Positions 27,318 to 36,079 of a DNA stretch of 64,000 nt are shown here, one piece after another; position 1 is the stretch's first letter, and each line of letters starts with the position of its first letter. This stretch comes from Acidobacteriaceae bacterium KBS 146 (GTDB lineage Bacteria > Acidobacteriota > Terriglobia > Terriglobales > Acidobacteriaceae). The DNA is taken from positions 3,348,001 through 3,412,000 of the forward strand of contig JHVA01000001.1 in assembly GCA_000688615.1 (NCBI GenBank). Direction: 5' to 3'. Below the pieces are notes generated by a model. The model worked only from the letters and a program-made list of their open reading frames with translations. It made no database searches and was not told where the DNA came from. A program made the position numbers and the translations under genes.

Positions 27318-27730
27318 ACATGCCTCCGATACTTCTTTGCGGCGGATCAGATGGTTCCGTGGTCTCTGAGGCGCGGATGAACTGCAGAGTCTTGTTTCGT
27401 GAGCAGGCGATGATGGAGTGCCTGTTACTCCGGCCTGTCGCTCCACCGTGGATCAGAGAGCGAGGCTTTGTATCGATTAACCCATCATAGTCCTTTAAAT
27501 TTGGCGACGCCGGGTGCTCATCTATAAGCCTCCATCTATCCATCGGACGCCTCTGTTTGCCCGCGCAATTAGCGCCGTCGCGGCGCGCACCTTTTTGCAA
27601 GATAAGGTGCATCGAATGATGAATTTCCGAAGATCGACCAAACATTTGGCTGCCTGCTGGCATCGCATCTTCTATACCCACCTTCAAGACGGGCCCCTCC
27701 GACAATTTTTCGTTCCGTGGAGATTTCACA
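27318..27730. other. 413-bp region without a supported gene
   Basis: Holds the upstream region of the PEP-CTERM gene and no convincing reading frame. A GC-rich imperfect palindrome (GCGCCGTCGCGGCGCGC) lies at about 27570-27587. GGGTGCTCATCTAT at 27512 resembles the start of repeat B but is not followed by the rest. Confidence 0.5.
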
Positions 27731-28465
27731 ATGAGGATCAAAATCAATTGGGCTCTGCGAATCGTTCTCTTACTTTCCCTCGTCGGCATGGGAAACGCGT
27801 CGGCGTCAGCTGACACCTTCTACGTCACTCCTCTTGCACCCGGAGTTCAGTCGCCCATCGGCATCACCAGCAACTATGAGACCTTCAACAGCGGTGGAAC
27901 CGCAAACGGCTTTACGACCAACTTCAACGGCAGCAGCTACATCGGCACGTACACCGGAGACATAAACTTCTTCGCGGCGGACTTCTTCGGCGGAGCAGGC
28001 GGAACCGGCTTCTTTCCCCTGGCTTATGGCGCCGGGGCGGCATACACCCTTCATCTCAACCAGGGAGCAACCTATTTCGGGCTTTGGTTTTCTGCACTCG
28101 ATGCCGGAAATCTGATTCAGTTCTACCGCGGCAACACGCTCCTCTATACCTTCCCTCCGCAGGCCTTCATAAACCTCGTCGGAGTATGCCCAGGCAATTC
28201 CTATTGCGGTAATCCAAACAACGGACTCGATGACTATGAACAGTTCGCCTATCTGAACTTTTACGATCTCAACGGTACGTTCGACTCTATCGAGTTCATC
28301 CAGACCACGGCAAACGCAGGTTTCGAGACCGACAACCACGCCGTCGGAATGCTGTCTCCAGTTCCAGAACCATTGCCTTTGCTATACCTAGCCACGGGCT
28401 TGTTTGCATTGGTGGCGATCCGGTATCGATATATGGCGTCAGCCTGTTCGAAAGTGTCTGATTGA
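27731..28465 (+). CDS. PEP-CTERM-type exported protein
   Basis: A 244-residue secreted protein. It has an N-terminal signal peptide (ALRIVLLLSLVGMGNASASA), a beta-rich body with TFNSGGTANGFTTNFNGSSYIGTYTG and IEFIQTTANAGFETDNHAVG, and a C-terminal VPEPLPLLYLATGLFALVAIRYR. The last is the PEP motif plus a transmembrane helix plus basic residues recognised by exosortase/EpsH. The protein is probably processed and attached to, or secreted with, extracellular polysaccharide. No exosortase gene is in the window. The body has no catalytic motif. Confidence 0.85.
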   Translation: MRIKINWALRIVLLLSLVGMGNASASADTFYVTPLAPGVQSPIGITSNYETFNSGGTANGFTTNFNGSSYIGTYTGDINFFAADFFGGAGGTGFFPLAYGAGAAYTLHLNQGATYFGLWFSALDAGNLIQFYRGNTLLYTFPPQAFINLVGVCPGNSYCGNPNNGLDDYEQFAYLNFYDLNGTFDSIEFIQTTANAGFETDNHAVGMLSPVPEPLPLLYLATGLFALVAIRYRYMASACSKVSD

Positions 28466-28651
28466 GGCGGCCTGTAAAGAAAGCGTCACAGCGCTCGAGC
28501 CCGATCCTGCTAGTCATTCCGAGATCACCACTAGCAACAGGAGCATCGGCCTCGTGGCGATAACCCGGAAGTGCAGCTTAGTGTGATCGAGTGCGCCGAG
28601 GACATCGTTCATAAAGGCAGCAGCCGATGCTGTGTCACGACGGCGTAATTC

Positions 28652-28681
28652 TTGTACAACATTCGCTGCGTCAACTATAGT
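28652..28681 (+). promoter_or_regulatory. Candidate sigma-70 promoter
   Basis: TTGTAC (28652-28657) and TATAGT (28676-28681) are separated by 18 bp, about 50 bp before the ATG of the secreted protein that starts at 28734. The match to consensus is good at both hexamers; no experimental support. Confidence 0.45.
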
Positions 28682-28733
28682 GATTCCTCGGCCCCGGGCC
28701 TTCCCCTAAAAATTCAATTGAGGTTGGAACATT

Positions 28734-30050
28734 ATGACCTTGCCGCCGAACCGTGGAATCTCCGCGCGCCTCTTTCTCGCGCTTTTCTGCGCCATTGCGC
28801 TCTGCCAGGCGAGCTATGCGCAGCTGGCACTTCCTCTCACCCTTGGATGCTCATGGCCTTTCAAGACCACGCCTGACACCCTGAACGTTATGTACCCTGA
28901 CTCCAACGCCATCTATTGGACGACGCCCTATGTTCTGCTCCCCAGTAGCAGGATCGAGATCAAGGGCGACTTCTTCCCCACGCGCTTTCTCTCCATCAAC
29001 ACCTACAACACGCTGGGCGAATCTCTCTCCTCGACCTACGACACCCAGTTCGTCCTCAACAAAGGCAGCGAAAATCCCTTCCTCGATTCCACTGCCACAG
29101 GCGGCAGCTTCCATGCCACCATCGCTCCCAGCCCCGTCGCGGGAAGTCCCGCCCCAACCCCGCCCGCCGGTAGCGATATCGTCTACGGTCCACACATCAA
29201 TCAGTACGGATTCTCGCAGGGCTATGTCGTCATCCGCTCCTATATTCCCAATGGCCAGGTTTCGCAGAGCGAGCTCCCCAAGCTCACCATCTCTGTCGCG
29301 GGCCACACCATCGCAACCGTCTCGCCCTGCAAGACTCTCTCATCCAGCCTGCGCCTGCTGCTCTACAACGCGCTTATTCGTTACTGGAACGGCCAGTTCA
29401 ACGCTCCCGGTGCCACTGAGCCCGATCAGCTTACCTTCCGGCCGCCGCTGTCAACCCAGGCAGGCGGAGCCTTCCCCAATGACTACAACAAGTATGTCGT
29501 CACCGGAATGAGCTACCAAAAGGGACTCATCGCCGTCGTGCGCGGTCGCGCTGCCACGGTGCCATCCTTTGGCACAAACGGCTATCCGCTCCTCAAAGGT
29601 CAGGAGCTGCGTTACTGGTCCATGTGCAACTACGACCATATCTTCCCGTTCCCGGTGGTCGAGCAGTCCGGTCAACCGGGCTGTGCTGCTGACTATCAGA
29701 CCGCCCTCGACGCTGACACCTACTACACCTACATCGTCGCGGCGCCAGGCGATATTCCGGCGAACGCGAAGACCGATAAGACGGTGACCATCCTTCCTTG
29801 GGGAAAGACCCAGGTTGAGAAGGCACTCATCTTCCGCAACATGCTTCCCGACAGCAGCTTCACCATGACCACGCAGACCGCCAACCTCAAATGCGCCGAT
29901 CCCAACCAAACCATCGAGCAGAACGCCGCCTGCACCGCAAACTACATGGGGCCCTACTATCCTCAGGCGACTTACTGCCAGAAGACGGTTTATGAGCAAG
30001 GCGGATGGCAGGCCTGCTTCCAGAATCCGACTCAGGTCCGAAAAAACTGA
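28734..30050 (+). CDS. Secreted protein of unknown function
   Basis: A 438-residue exported protein with signal peptide ISARLFLALFCAIALCQASYAQ. The mature part has the features of a beta-rich periplasmic protein: SRIEIKGDFFPTRFLSINTYNTLGES, QGYVVIRSYIPNGQ, a C-terminal GQELRYWSMCNYDHI and several cysteines (in SMCNY, QPGCAAD, LKCAD, AACTANY and TYCQK). Similar RYWSxC patterns occur in secreted DUF1214-like hypothetical proteins, but the resemblance is weak. No enzymatic site can be assigned. It is preceded by a promoter-like sequence and followed by a GC-rich hairpin at 30081-30105 lacking a T-tract. Confidence 0.7.
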   Translation: MTLPPNRGISARLFLALFCAIALCQASYAQLALPLTLGCSWPFKTTPDTLNVMYPDSNAIYWTTPYVLLPSSRIEIKGDFFPTRFLSINTYNTLGESLSSTYDTQFVLNKGSENPFLDSTATGGSFHATIAPSPVAGSPAPTPPAGSDIVYGPHINQYGFSQGYVVIRSYIPNGQVSQSELPKLTISVAGHTIATVSPCKTLSSSLRLLLYNALIRYWNGQFNAPGATEPDQLTFRPPLSTQAGGAFPNDYNKYVVTGMSYQKGLIAVVRGRAATVPSFGTNGYPLLKGQELRYWSMCNYDHIFPFPVVEQSGQPGCAADYQTALDADTYYTYIVAAPGDIPANAKTDKTVTILPWGKTQVEKALIFRNMLPDSSFTMTTQTANLKCADPNQTIEQNAACTANYMGPYYPQATYCQKTVYEQGGWQACFQNPTQVRKN

Positions 30051-30151
30051 TTGCTTCGTCTCTGCGAAAAAACGAACGGCCCCGGAGGATTCAATCTCCT
30101 CCGGGCTTGCCGGTGCGGTCCCCAATACCGACAATTTATGATTAGTAGAAA

Positions 30152-30865
30152 GTGACCTATACCATCGCAGCCTTCTATCGTTTCGTTCACATCCCCGAAC
30201 CCGCGGTTCTCAGGGAGCAACTGCTTGCCAGCTTTGGCGACAGCGATCTTCTCGGCACCCTGCTGATCGCCGGGGAAGGCATCAACGGAACCATGGCGGG
30301 CTCGGCTGCGACCATCGGTCGTCTTTTGCAGTCATTGTCTGAGCGCGCAGGCCTCGACCTCGCAGAGGTCAAGTTCTCTTCCTCCGAAGAGCCTCCTTTC
30401 AAGCGCCTGAAGTTCAAGGTCAAGGCAGAGATCATCACCTTCCGCAACGTCGCGGTCGATCCAACCAAGCCAGGACAATATGTTGAGCCGCAGGAATGGA
30501 ATGCGCTGATCTCCGACCCCGATGTTCTCGTTCTCGACACGCGAAATACCTACGAGACCGAGGTCGGAACCTTTGCAGGAGCCGTGACTCCGGAGATTGA
30601 GAACTTCTCAGACTTCGTGACCTACGTGCGCGAAAATCTCGACACGGCAAAGCATCGGAAGGTGGCAATGTTCTGCACCGGGGGTATCCGCTGCGAGAAG
30701 GCGTCAGCCTTCATGCTGCAGGAGGGCTTCGAAGAGGTCTATCACCTGAAGGGCGGCATCCTGAAGTATCTGGAGAAGACGCCAAAGCACGACAGCAAGT
30801 GGCAAAACGAGTGCTACGTCTTTGACCGCAGAACGTCGGTCGACCACGACACCTTCGAAGACTGA
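30152..30865 (+). CDS. trhO: tRNA uridine-34 hydroxylase (TrhO/YceA rhodanese family), short form
   Basis: A 237-residue rhodanese-domain enzyme that hydroxylates U34 of tRNAs. The N-terminal acylphosphatase-like domain contains GTLLIAGEGINGTMAG, and the rhodanese domain has VLDTRNTYETEVGTFAGA and the active loop MFCTGGIRCEKA (the catalytic cysteine is the first of the CTGGIRC loop). Typical members continue after CYVFDxRxxVxH with a C-terminal cysteine-rich segment; this one stops at DHDTFED, so that segment is missing. Many shorter homologues exist, so it need not be broken. The start is a GTG at 30152; there is no strong ribosome site. Confidence 0.9.
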   Translation: MTYTIAAFYRFVHIPEPAVLREQLLASFGDSDLLGTLLIAGEGINGTMAGSAATIGRLLQSLSERAGLDLAEVKFSSSEEPPFKRLKFKVKAEIITFRNVAVDPTKPGQYVEPQEWNALISDPDVLVLDTRNTYETEVGTFAGAVTPEIENFSDFVTYVRENLDTAKHRKVAMFCTGGIRCEKASAFMLQEGFEEVYHLKGGILKYLEKTPKHDSKWQNECYVFDRRTSVDHDTFED

Positions 30866-30976
30866 TGTTTCGCAGGTCAGGCCTCCGTCGATTGCCGCCT
30901 GTATGCCCGCTCCTTCGTTGCCATCGCATCCAGTGACCGGGAATCGAAGCTTCTTCCGCGACATCCAATCAAGAGT

Positions 30977-31855
30977 ATGGCGTACGGTATAACCACCTCG
31001 ATCATCCGGGGTAAATCGCAGCGTCTTGCCTCCAGTCTCGATCTTGGCTGGACGGGCTTCGGCGTCGAGCGGCACATCGTCGGCCCCGGACATAAACCGG
31101 AGACTCCAACCGATCTTCTCGTCCTCTCTATCTCTGTCGGAGAAGCCTCTCACGGCCAGCGCGTCAACGAGCGTGGACGCGTTGAGCCATACACCAAAGA
31201 GCCTGATACCCTCTCCATCTTTCCTGCAGGAGGGCTTCCCGCCATCTATCCGGCGACCGACACACAGCTCATCGTCTGCGCCTTCGAACGCAGCTTCGTG
31301 GAATCTGTCGCGGCCGAGTCCGGCATCTGGCAGATCCCGCAGATGCGCCCTCAAGAGGGTGTGCGGGATGGCAACATGGTGTCGCTCGGACATCTCCTCT
31401 CGAACGAGGCTGCCTCCCGGGGTCTGTCAGGCCGGCTCTACGTTGACCATCTCGCACGCGCGCTCGTCCATCGCCTGCTTGGCTTTTGGGGGCTGTTTCG
31501 GCCTGTCACAGGGCGACGTGCGGATTCGTTGCCGACCCGCCCCATGCGGCGTGTCCTTGATCGCATGCACTCTGATCTCTCCGCAGACCTGAGCCTGAAG
31601 GAACTTGCCGACGAGAGCGGCTTCAGCCGCAACCACTTCATCCGCATCTTCCAAAAGACTACCGGAGAGACCCCGCATCGCTACCTCCTGAGGCAGCGAG
31701 TGGAGAAGGCGAAAGCGCTCATTCGCAAAAAGGAGATGCGCCTGATCGATGTCGCGGCCTCGTGCGGCTTCTCAAGCGAAGCCCAGCTCTCTCGCGTCTT
31801 TCGCAGTCTCCTTGGTACCACCCCTAGCGAATATCGCCGTAATATTTTCTCGTGA
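30977..31855 (+). CDS. AraC-family transcriptional regulator
   Basis: A 292-residue DNA-binding regulator. The C-terminal third has two helix-turn-helix motifs of AraC type: LSLKELADESGFSRNHFIRIFQKTTGETPHRYLLRQRVEKAKALI, then IDVAASCGFSSEAQLSRVFRSLLGTTPSEYRR. The N-terminal part is a ligand-binding region with no named domain. It lies 110 bp upstream of, and co-directional with, a UGT-type glycosyltransferase, which is its most likely target; the inducer is unknown. Confidence 0.92.
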   Translation: MAYGITTSIIRGKSQRLASSLDLGWTGFGVERHIVGPGHKPETPTDLLVLSISVGEASHGQRVNERGRVEPYTKEPDTLSIFPAGGLPAIYPATDTQLIVCAFERSFVESVAAESGIWQIPQMRPQEGVRDGNMVSLGHLLSNEAASRGLSGRLYVDHLARALVHRLLGFWGLFRPVTGRRADSLPTRPMRRVLDRMHSDLSADLSLKELADESGFSRNHFIRIFQKTTGETPHRYLLRQRVEKAKALIRKKEMRLIDVAASCGFSSEAQLSRVFRSLLGTTPSEYRRNIFS

Positions 31856-31969
31856 TTTCGCGCATGGAAGGTGCTTTTCCGCAAGTATTCACCTGGCTAA
31901 ACCAATAGATTCGTCCTCATGGCTTCGCGGCAATATCGTCACACAGCGAAGCCGGGAAGGAAGTTATCG

Positions 31970-33265
31970 ATGGGCAAAATCCTTGTCGCCTCTACTCCTT
32001 TGTTGGGGCACGTCTCCCCCATGCTGGCCGTCGCCGCCGCCCTCAAGCAGAACGGCCACGACGTGGTTTTTCTCACAGGCGAAGCCTTTCGCCACCGGGT
32101 TACGGAGCAGGGAATTGCTTTCGCCAGTCTGCAGGGTTATGCCAACTACGACTGGCAGAATCTCAACGTCCTCCTCACGCCGGAAGAAGCTGTAGCGCAA
32201 GGGCTCGAAGGCCACATCGTCCACCTCAAGCGCCTCTTTGCCGATGCGATTCCGGACCAGTACCGCAGCCTTGAGGATGCAATCCACCGGCACAACGCAG
32301 AGCTGGTCGTCGTTGATGTTCTCTACATGGGTGTTCTCCAGCTACTGCTTAGGCGCGGAAGCCGTCCGCCCGTGATCTCCTGCGGAGTGATCGCGCCTAT
32401 GTGGCGGGACGCAGGCTTCTCTCCCTCCCGCGGCGCCGGCAACTCACCGGAAGCGCAGGCGAGAAACATCGCGGACGGCCTTCAGTTCGACGCTGCTGTA
32501 CGGCCCGGAACCATCTATATAGACCAGGTGCTCGAGAGCCTCGGAGTCGCCGTTCCCGGCGGTTTCCGCATGTTCGATACCATGTACCGGCTGCCCGACA
32601 AACTGCTGCAGTTCACCACGAAGGAGTTTGAATATCCTCTTGTAGAAAGCCGGGACAATCTCCTCTTCGTTGGACCTATCCTGAGTTCTCCGGCACAGGA
32701 ACGGCAAACGCCCAAGTGGCTCCGCGAACTCGATGCCAGCAAGCCGCTGGTGCTCGTCACCCAGGGCACCCTGGCTAACACGAACTTCGACCAGTTAGTG
32801 AACCCCGTCATCACCGCCCTCGCTGGCGAGCCGGTGACGGTGGTCGCCACGGCGGGCGGCGGGGATGCGAGTCGAATTCTGCGCGCCTCAAACGCGATCG
32901 TGGAATCATACATTCCCTATGATCTTGTCCTGCCTCGCGCCAGCGTACTGGTCACCAACGGAGGCTACAACGGCGTCCAGCAGGCGCTCGCCTTTGGAGT
33001 TCCCGTGGTTTCTGCGGGCGCGACGGAAGACAAGCCGTATGTCTCAGCACGCGTTGCATGGAGCGGCGCAGGCATTGATCTCAAGACCGGAAATCCCACC
33101 CCCGAACAGGTGCGTCTCGCCGTGCAGCAGGTGCTTCAAGCCCCGCACTTTCGCCAGCGTGCGTTGACGCTCAGCGAGAGCATCCGCGCAACGGATGCCC
33201 TTACCACCGTAGCCTCCGTCGTAAACGCCTTACTCCCGCGCCTGTCTCATTCGCCGTCATTCTGA
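31970..33265 (+). CDS. UDP-glycosyltransferase-like protein (GT1/MGT family)
   Basis: A 431-residue GT-B glycosyltransferase. The start at 31970 has AAGGAAG upstream and opens into KILVASTPLLGHVSPMLAVAAALKQNGHDVVFLTGE, the N-terminal domain of macrolide-type glycosyltransferases. The donor-binding motif near the C-terminus reads VLVTNGGYNGVQQALAFGVPVV, with TNGG in place of the common THGG. It transfers a sugar from a nucleotide donor to a small hydrophobic acceptor, and acceptors in this family are very diverse. It probably belongs with the AraC regulator just upstream. Confidence 0.87.
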   Translation: MGKILVASTPLLGHVSPMLAVAAALKQNGHDVVFLTGEAFRHRVTEQGIAFASLQGYANYDWQNLNVLLTPEEAVAQGLEGHIVHLKRLFADAIPDQYRSLEDAIHRHNAELVVVDVLYMGVLQLLLRRGSRPPVISCGVIAPMWRDAGFSPSRGAGNSPEAQARNIADGLQFDAAVRPGTIYIDQVLESLGVAVPGGFRMFDTMYRLPDKLLQFTTKEFEYPLVESRDNLLFVGPILSSPAQERQTPKWLRELDASKPLVLVTQGTLANTNFDQLVNPVITALAGEPVTVVATAGGGDASRILRASNAIVESYIPYDLVLPRASVLVTNGGYNGVQQALAFGVPVVSAGATEDKPYVSARVAWSGAGIDLKTGNPTPEQVRLAVQQVLQAPHFRQRALTLSESIRATDALTTVASVVNALLPRLSHSPSF

Positions 33266-33294
33266 GCGCAGCGACGACGAGTCCCTGTATTTTG
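33255..33294 (+). repeat. Dispersed repeat A-prime, copy 1
   Basis: CGTCATTCTGAGCGCAGCGACGACGAGTCCCTGTATTTT-type sequence that begins inside the last codons of the glycosyltransferase. It shares the GTCATTCTGAGCG core with four other intergenic sites (37624, 39453, 44948, 45046) and is related to family A. Confidence 0.55.
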
Positions 33295-33369
33295 CCAATG
33301 CAGCCACAACCGGTGGCGTAAGGCAGAAGATACATCAGCCGCTATGACCGAACGCAGAGGAACAGAAGG

Positions 33370-33391
33370 GGGCCGCGAGACCTCGCGGCCC
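33370..33391 (-). terminator. Terminator hairpin for the alcohol dehydrogenase gene
   Basis: GGGCCGCGAG and CTCGCGGCCC form a perfect 10-bp stem closed by AC, three bases beyond the stop of the minus-strand gene. The T-tract on the minus strand is weak (CCTTCT). Confidence 0.65.
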
Positions 33392-33394
33392 GCC

Positions 33395-34411
33395 CTACTC
33401 CATCGTCATCACCACGCGGAATCGCGCCTTTCCGCTCATCATGCGGTCGTACGCTTCCTTGTACTGTTCAAACTTATAGATCTCGTTCATCGACCTGACT
33501 CCCTCGAGCAAGCTGAAGTTCAGCGTGTCTTCCGAATCGATCGATGTTCCGGAGTACCATCCCTGCACGTTCTGTGAGTTCAGCAACAGCTGGATTGCAG
33601 GAACCTCCACCTTCGGAACCGCGCCCACGATCATGAACGTCCCCTTCACCGCGAGCCCGCCCATTACCGCCGCCATCGCGTCCGCATTTATAACCGTAGC
33701 AAGCACAACCTTTGCTCCGCCCAGCTTTTGCAACTCAGCGGCAGGGTCCTGCGCCTGGCTGTCGATGTAGACATCCGCTCCGAGCTTCTTCGCCAGCTCC
33801 GCCTTGTCCGCTCCACGCGCAATCGCAACCGTCCGGAACCCCATCTTCGCCGCGTACTGCACTCCAAGGTGTCCCAGTCCACCCAGACCAAGCACCGCAA
33901 CCACATCGCCCGGCCGAGCGCCCGCGTTCCTCAGACAATTGAAGGTCGTCAGTCCCGCGCACATCAGCGGAGCTCCTTCCGCCGCGCTCAACCCCTCCGG
34001 CATCTCCGCCAGACCGATCGCAGGAACCACAACATACTCGGCATAACCCCCATCGAAGGTCACGCCGGTCGTTTGCAGGTCGTTGGTGCAGGCAAAGAAG
34101 TTTCCTCGACGGCAGTTGTGACAGTACCCGCAGTTGCCGCCGTGCCATCCAATGCCGACACGCTGGCCCACCCGCCATCCTTTGGCGCCCTCGCCCACCT
34201 TGTCTACGACCCCGACGATCTCATGCCCAGGAACCCGCGGATATTGAATCCCCGGAAACAATCCTTCCTTGGTTACGGAGTCGCTGTGACAGATCCCACA
34301 TGCCTGCACCTTGACCCGAACCTTTCCCGGTCCCGGCTCCGGAATCTCCCGCTCCACCAACTCCCACTCGCCGCCCGCCTTGGGGACCTGCACCGCACGC
34401 ATCTTCGCCAT
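33395..34411 (-). CDS. Zinc-dependent alcohol dehydrogenase (MDR superfamily)
   Basis: A 338-residue oxidoreductase. The start at 34411 has GGAGG five bases upstream. Catalytic zinc ligands are in VQACGICHSD and PGHEIVG; the structural zinc lobe is NCGYCHNCRRGNFFAC; the Rossmann NAD(P) motif is VLGLGGLGHLGVQYAAKMG. It reversibly oxidises primary alcohols to aldehydes with NAD(P) in the cytoplasm. Substrate preference is not fixed by sequence; the family resembles cinnamyl or propanol-type ADHs. The gene stands alone on the minus strand. Confidence 0.92.
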   Translation of the reverse strand: MAKMRAVQVPKAGGEWELVEREIPEPGPGKVRVKVQACGICHSDSVTKEGLFPGIQYPRVPGHEIVGVVDKVGEGAKGWRVGQRVGIGWHGGNCGYCHNCRRGNFFACTNDLQTTGVTFDGGYAEYVVVPAIGLAEMPEGLSAAEGAPLMCAGLTTFNCLRNAGARPGDVVAVLGLGGLGHLGVQYAAKMGFRTVAIARGADKAELAKKLGADVYIDSQAQDPAAELQKLGGAKVVLATVINADAMAAVMGGLAVKGTFMIVGAVPKVEVPAIQLLLNSQNVQGWYSGTSIDSEDTLNFSLLEGVRSMNEIYKFEQYKEAYDRMMSGKARFRVVMTME

Positions 34412-34584
34412 AAAAACCTCCTCTTGCCATCCTCTCGATAGATTTAGAAACCCGGGCCCAAGATACCCTGATGCCAATACCTCAGCAGCGTCGTATGACA
34501 CTGTGATAAACCATCACCGTCGGCCTTCTATGTTCCGTGGACTACCGGTGATCCAAAGCATCATCTTAAGCCATCCAACTCCAC

Positions 34585-35541
34585 ATGACGCTTCACTCGC
34601 CATCTTCGGAGGACCAGCTTCTTGAACAGCTGGACCAGCGACTCGGAAAGGTGCATGCGCGACAGCGTCTGGGGATGGAGAAGGATCATGAAGACATCTT
34701 CGGCCATGGGCTCAACTTCTTCCACCCTGAAAACTGGTATTCGGCCCACTCCCTGTTTCGCGCAGCTCTGAAGATCACCGGCCTCTACGGGCGTGGGCAC
34801 AGAAACACCCGCCAGATCCAGATCCGGCACAACGAGATTGCCGTGCGGCGACTCCCTTCGCTCTTCGAAGGCTTCACGCTGCTCCACATCACCGACATGC
34901 ATGCCGACATGAATTCCGAGGCGATGGCGCGGCTCGTCGATCTGGTCGGCGATCTCTCCTACGACATCTGCGTGCTGACCGGAGACTTTCGCGGCCAGAC
35001 CTTCGGGCCCTGCGACGCCTCGATGGACATCCTCCGACAGGTTCGCAGTCATCTTCGCGGGCCCGTCTATGGTGTTCTCGGAAATCACGACTCCATCCGA
35101 ATGTTGCCTGCAATTGAGCAGATGCAGATCCGCATGTTGATGAATGAATCCGAAGCTCTCGTCCGTGGCGACCAGGCTATCTATCTCAGTGGCGTTGACG
35201 ATGCCCACTACTATCGCGCCGACAATATCCACCAGGCCGCCAGTGCCATACCACCCGGTAAAGTCTCCATTCTGCTCTCGCATACTCCGGAGATCTATCG
35301 TCAAGCCGCACACGCCGGTTTTTCCCTCATGCTGAGCGGCCACACTCATGGTGGTCAAATCTGTCTGCCCGGTTCCGTTCCGATCACCCTCGATGCCGCT
35401 CTGCCCCGATCCATGGGAGCAGGATCATGGGCTTATCACGACATGTCCGGCTACACCTCGGTTGGTGTCGGTTGCTCTATCGTCCCCGTCCGTTTCAACT
35501 GTCCTCCCGAAATCACTCTCCACCACCTGGTGCGTGCGTAA
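34585..35541 (+). CDS. Calcineurin-like metallophosphoesterase
   Basis: A 318-residue binuclear-metal phosphoesterase. All signature blocks are visible: DxH in LLHITDMHAD, GD in CVLTGDFRG, GNHD in GVLGNHDS, a histidine in ILLSHTPE and GHTHGGQ near residue 250. There is no signal peptide; the first 70 residues hold a family-specific N-terminal region. Similar proteins act as UDP-2,3-diacylglucosamine-type or cyclic-nucleotide phosphodiesterases, but the substrate is unknown. It is divergent from the ADH gene and convergent with the CDP-archaeol synthase-like gene. Confidence 0.9.
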   Translation: MTLHSPSSEDQLLEQLDQRLGKVHARQRLGMEKDHEDIFGHGLNFFHPENWYSAHSLFRAALKITGLYGRGHRNTRQIQIRHNEIAVRRLPSLFEGFTLLHITDMHADMNSEAMARLVDLVGDLSYDICVLTGDFRGQTFGPCDASMDILRQVRSHLRGPVYGVLGNHDSIRMLPAIEQMQIRMLMNESEALVRGDQAIYLSGVDDAHYYRADNIHQAASAIPPGKVSILLSHTPEIYRQAAHAGFSLMLSGHTHGGQICLPGSVPITLDAALPRSMGAGSWAYHDMSGYTSVGVGCSIVPVRFNCPPEITLHHLVRA

Positions 35542-35559
35542 TCATCCAGAGCATTCCTT

Positions 35560-36048
35560 CTAATAAGGCCGCTCCCTGAGATGCAGCCGAAAGAAAACGA
35601 CAGACAACGCCATCTCTCCCAGCAAAAAAGCTGCAGTCGTCACCAGAATGTCCAGGACGCTCAGAGAGAGCGCATGACGCGCCGCGAGTACAGGGAACAA
35701 GGACTCAGGGATCTGATCGAGTCCGGTTGCGCGGTCTCCGGACGGGAGACGCAAGCGGCGCTTTAAAAAACTCGAGGAAAGGTCCCCAATCATCGCTAGC
35801 GCCCCAATCGCTGCTCCCAGCCTCCAGTCCATCCCCAGCAAAACTGCGCCTGCCGCAGTTGCAAAGAGAGAACAGACGATGCCGCGGATCGTCTTGGACG
35901 ATCCGAATAAACGCTGTTGATCCGAGAGAATCAAACCGCCATCGAGTGGGCAGGACCATCGCGAGCCGACCAGGCGATGGACCAGCACAGGGGTTCCGTT
36001 CGCAAGTCCGAGAAGTATCAGGAGTTCGCAAACGATATGAACGTGCAA
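35560..36048 (-). CDS. CDP-archaeol synthase-like membrane protein (DUF46/CarS family)
   Basis: A 162-residue membrane protein with about four hydrophobic helices. Two motifs match the CDP-archaeol synthase family: LFGSSKTIRG (residues 47-56) and GDLSSSFLKRRLRLPSGDRATGLDQIPESL (the GDxxxSFxKRR and DQ pair that bind the nucleotide and metal). In archaea the enzyme makes CDP-archaeol from CTP and unsaturated archaetidic acid; in bacteria the lipid substrate is unknown. It lies 31 bp after the SpoIIE gene on the same strand, so co-transcription is possible. No archaeal-type lipid genes are nearby. Confidence 0.8.
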   Translation of the reverse strand: MHVHIVCELLILLGLANGTPVLVHRLVGSRWSCPLDGGLILSDQQRLFGSSKTIRGIVCSLFATAAGAVLLGMDWRLGAAIGALAMIGDLSSSFLKRRLRLPSGDRATGLDQIPESLFPVLAARHALSLSVLDILVTTAAFLLGEMALSVVFFRLHLRERPY

Positions 36049-36079
36049 CTCTCACCCCCCTGAAGAAACCATCGGAATC

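Noticed and set aside
27307-27816. 169-codon minus-strand frame
   Set aside because: Overlaps the promoter and start of the PEP-CTERM gene and has no recognisable domain.
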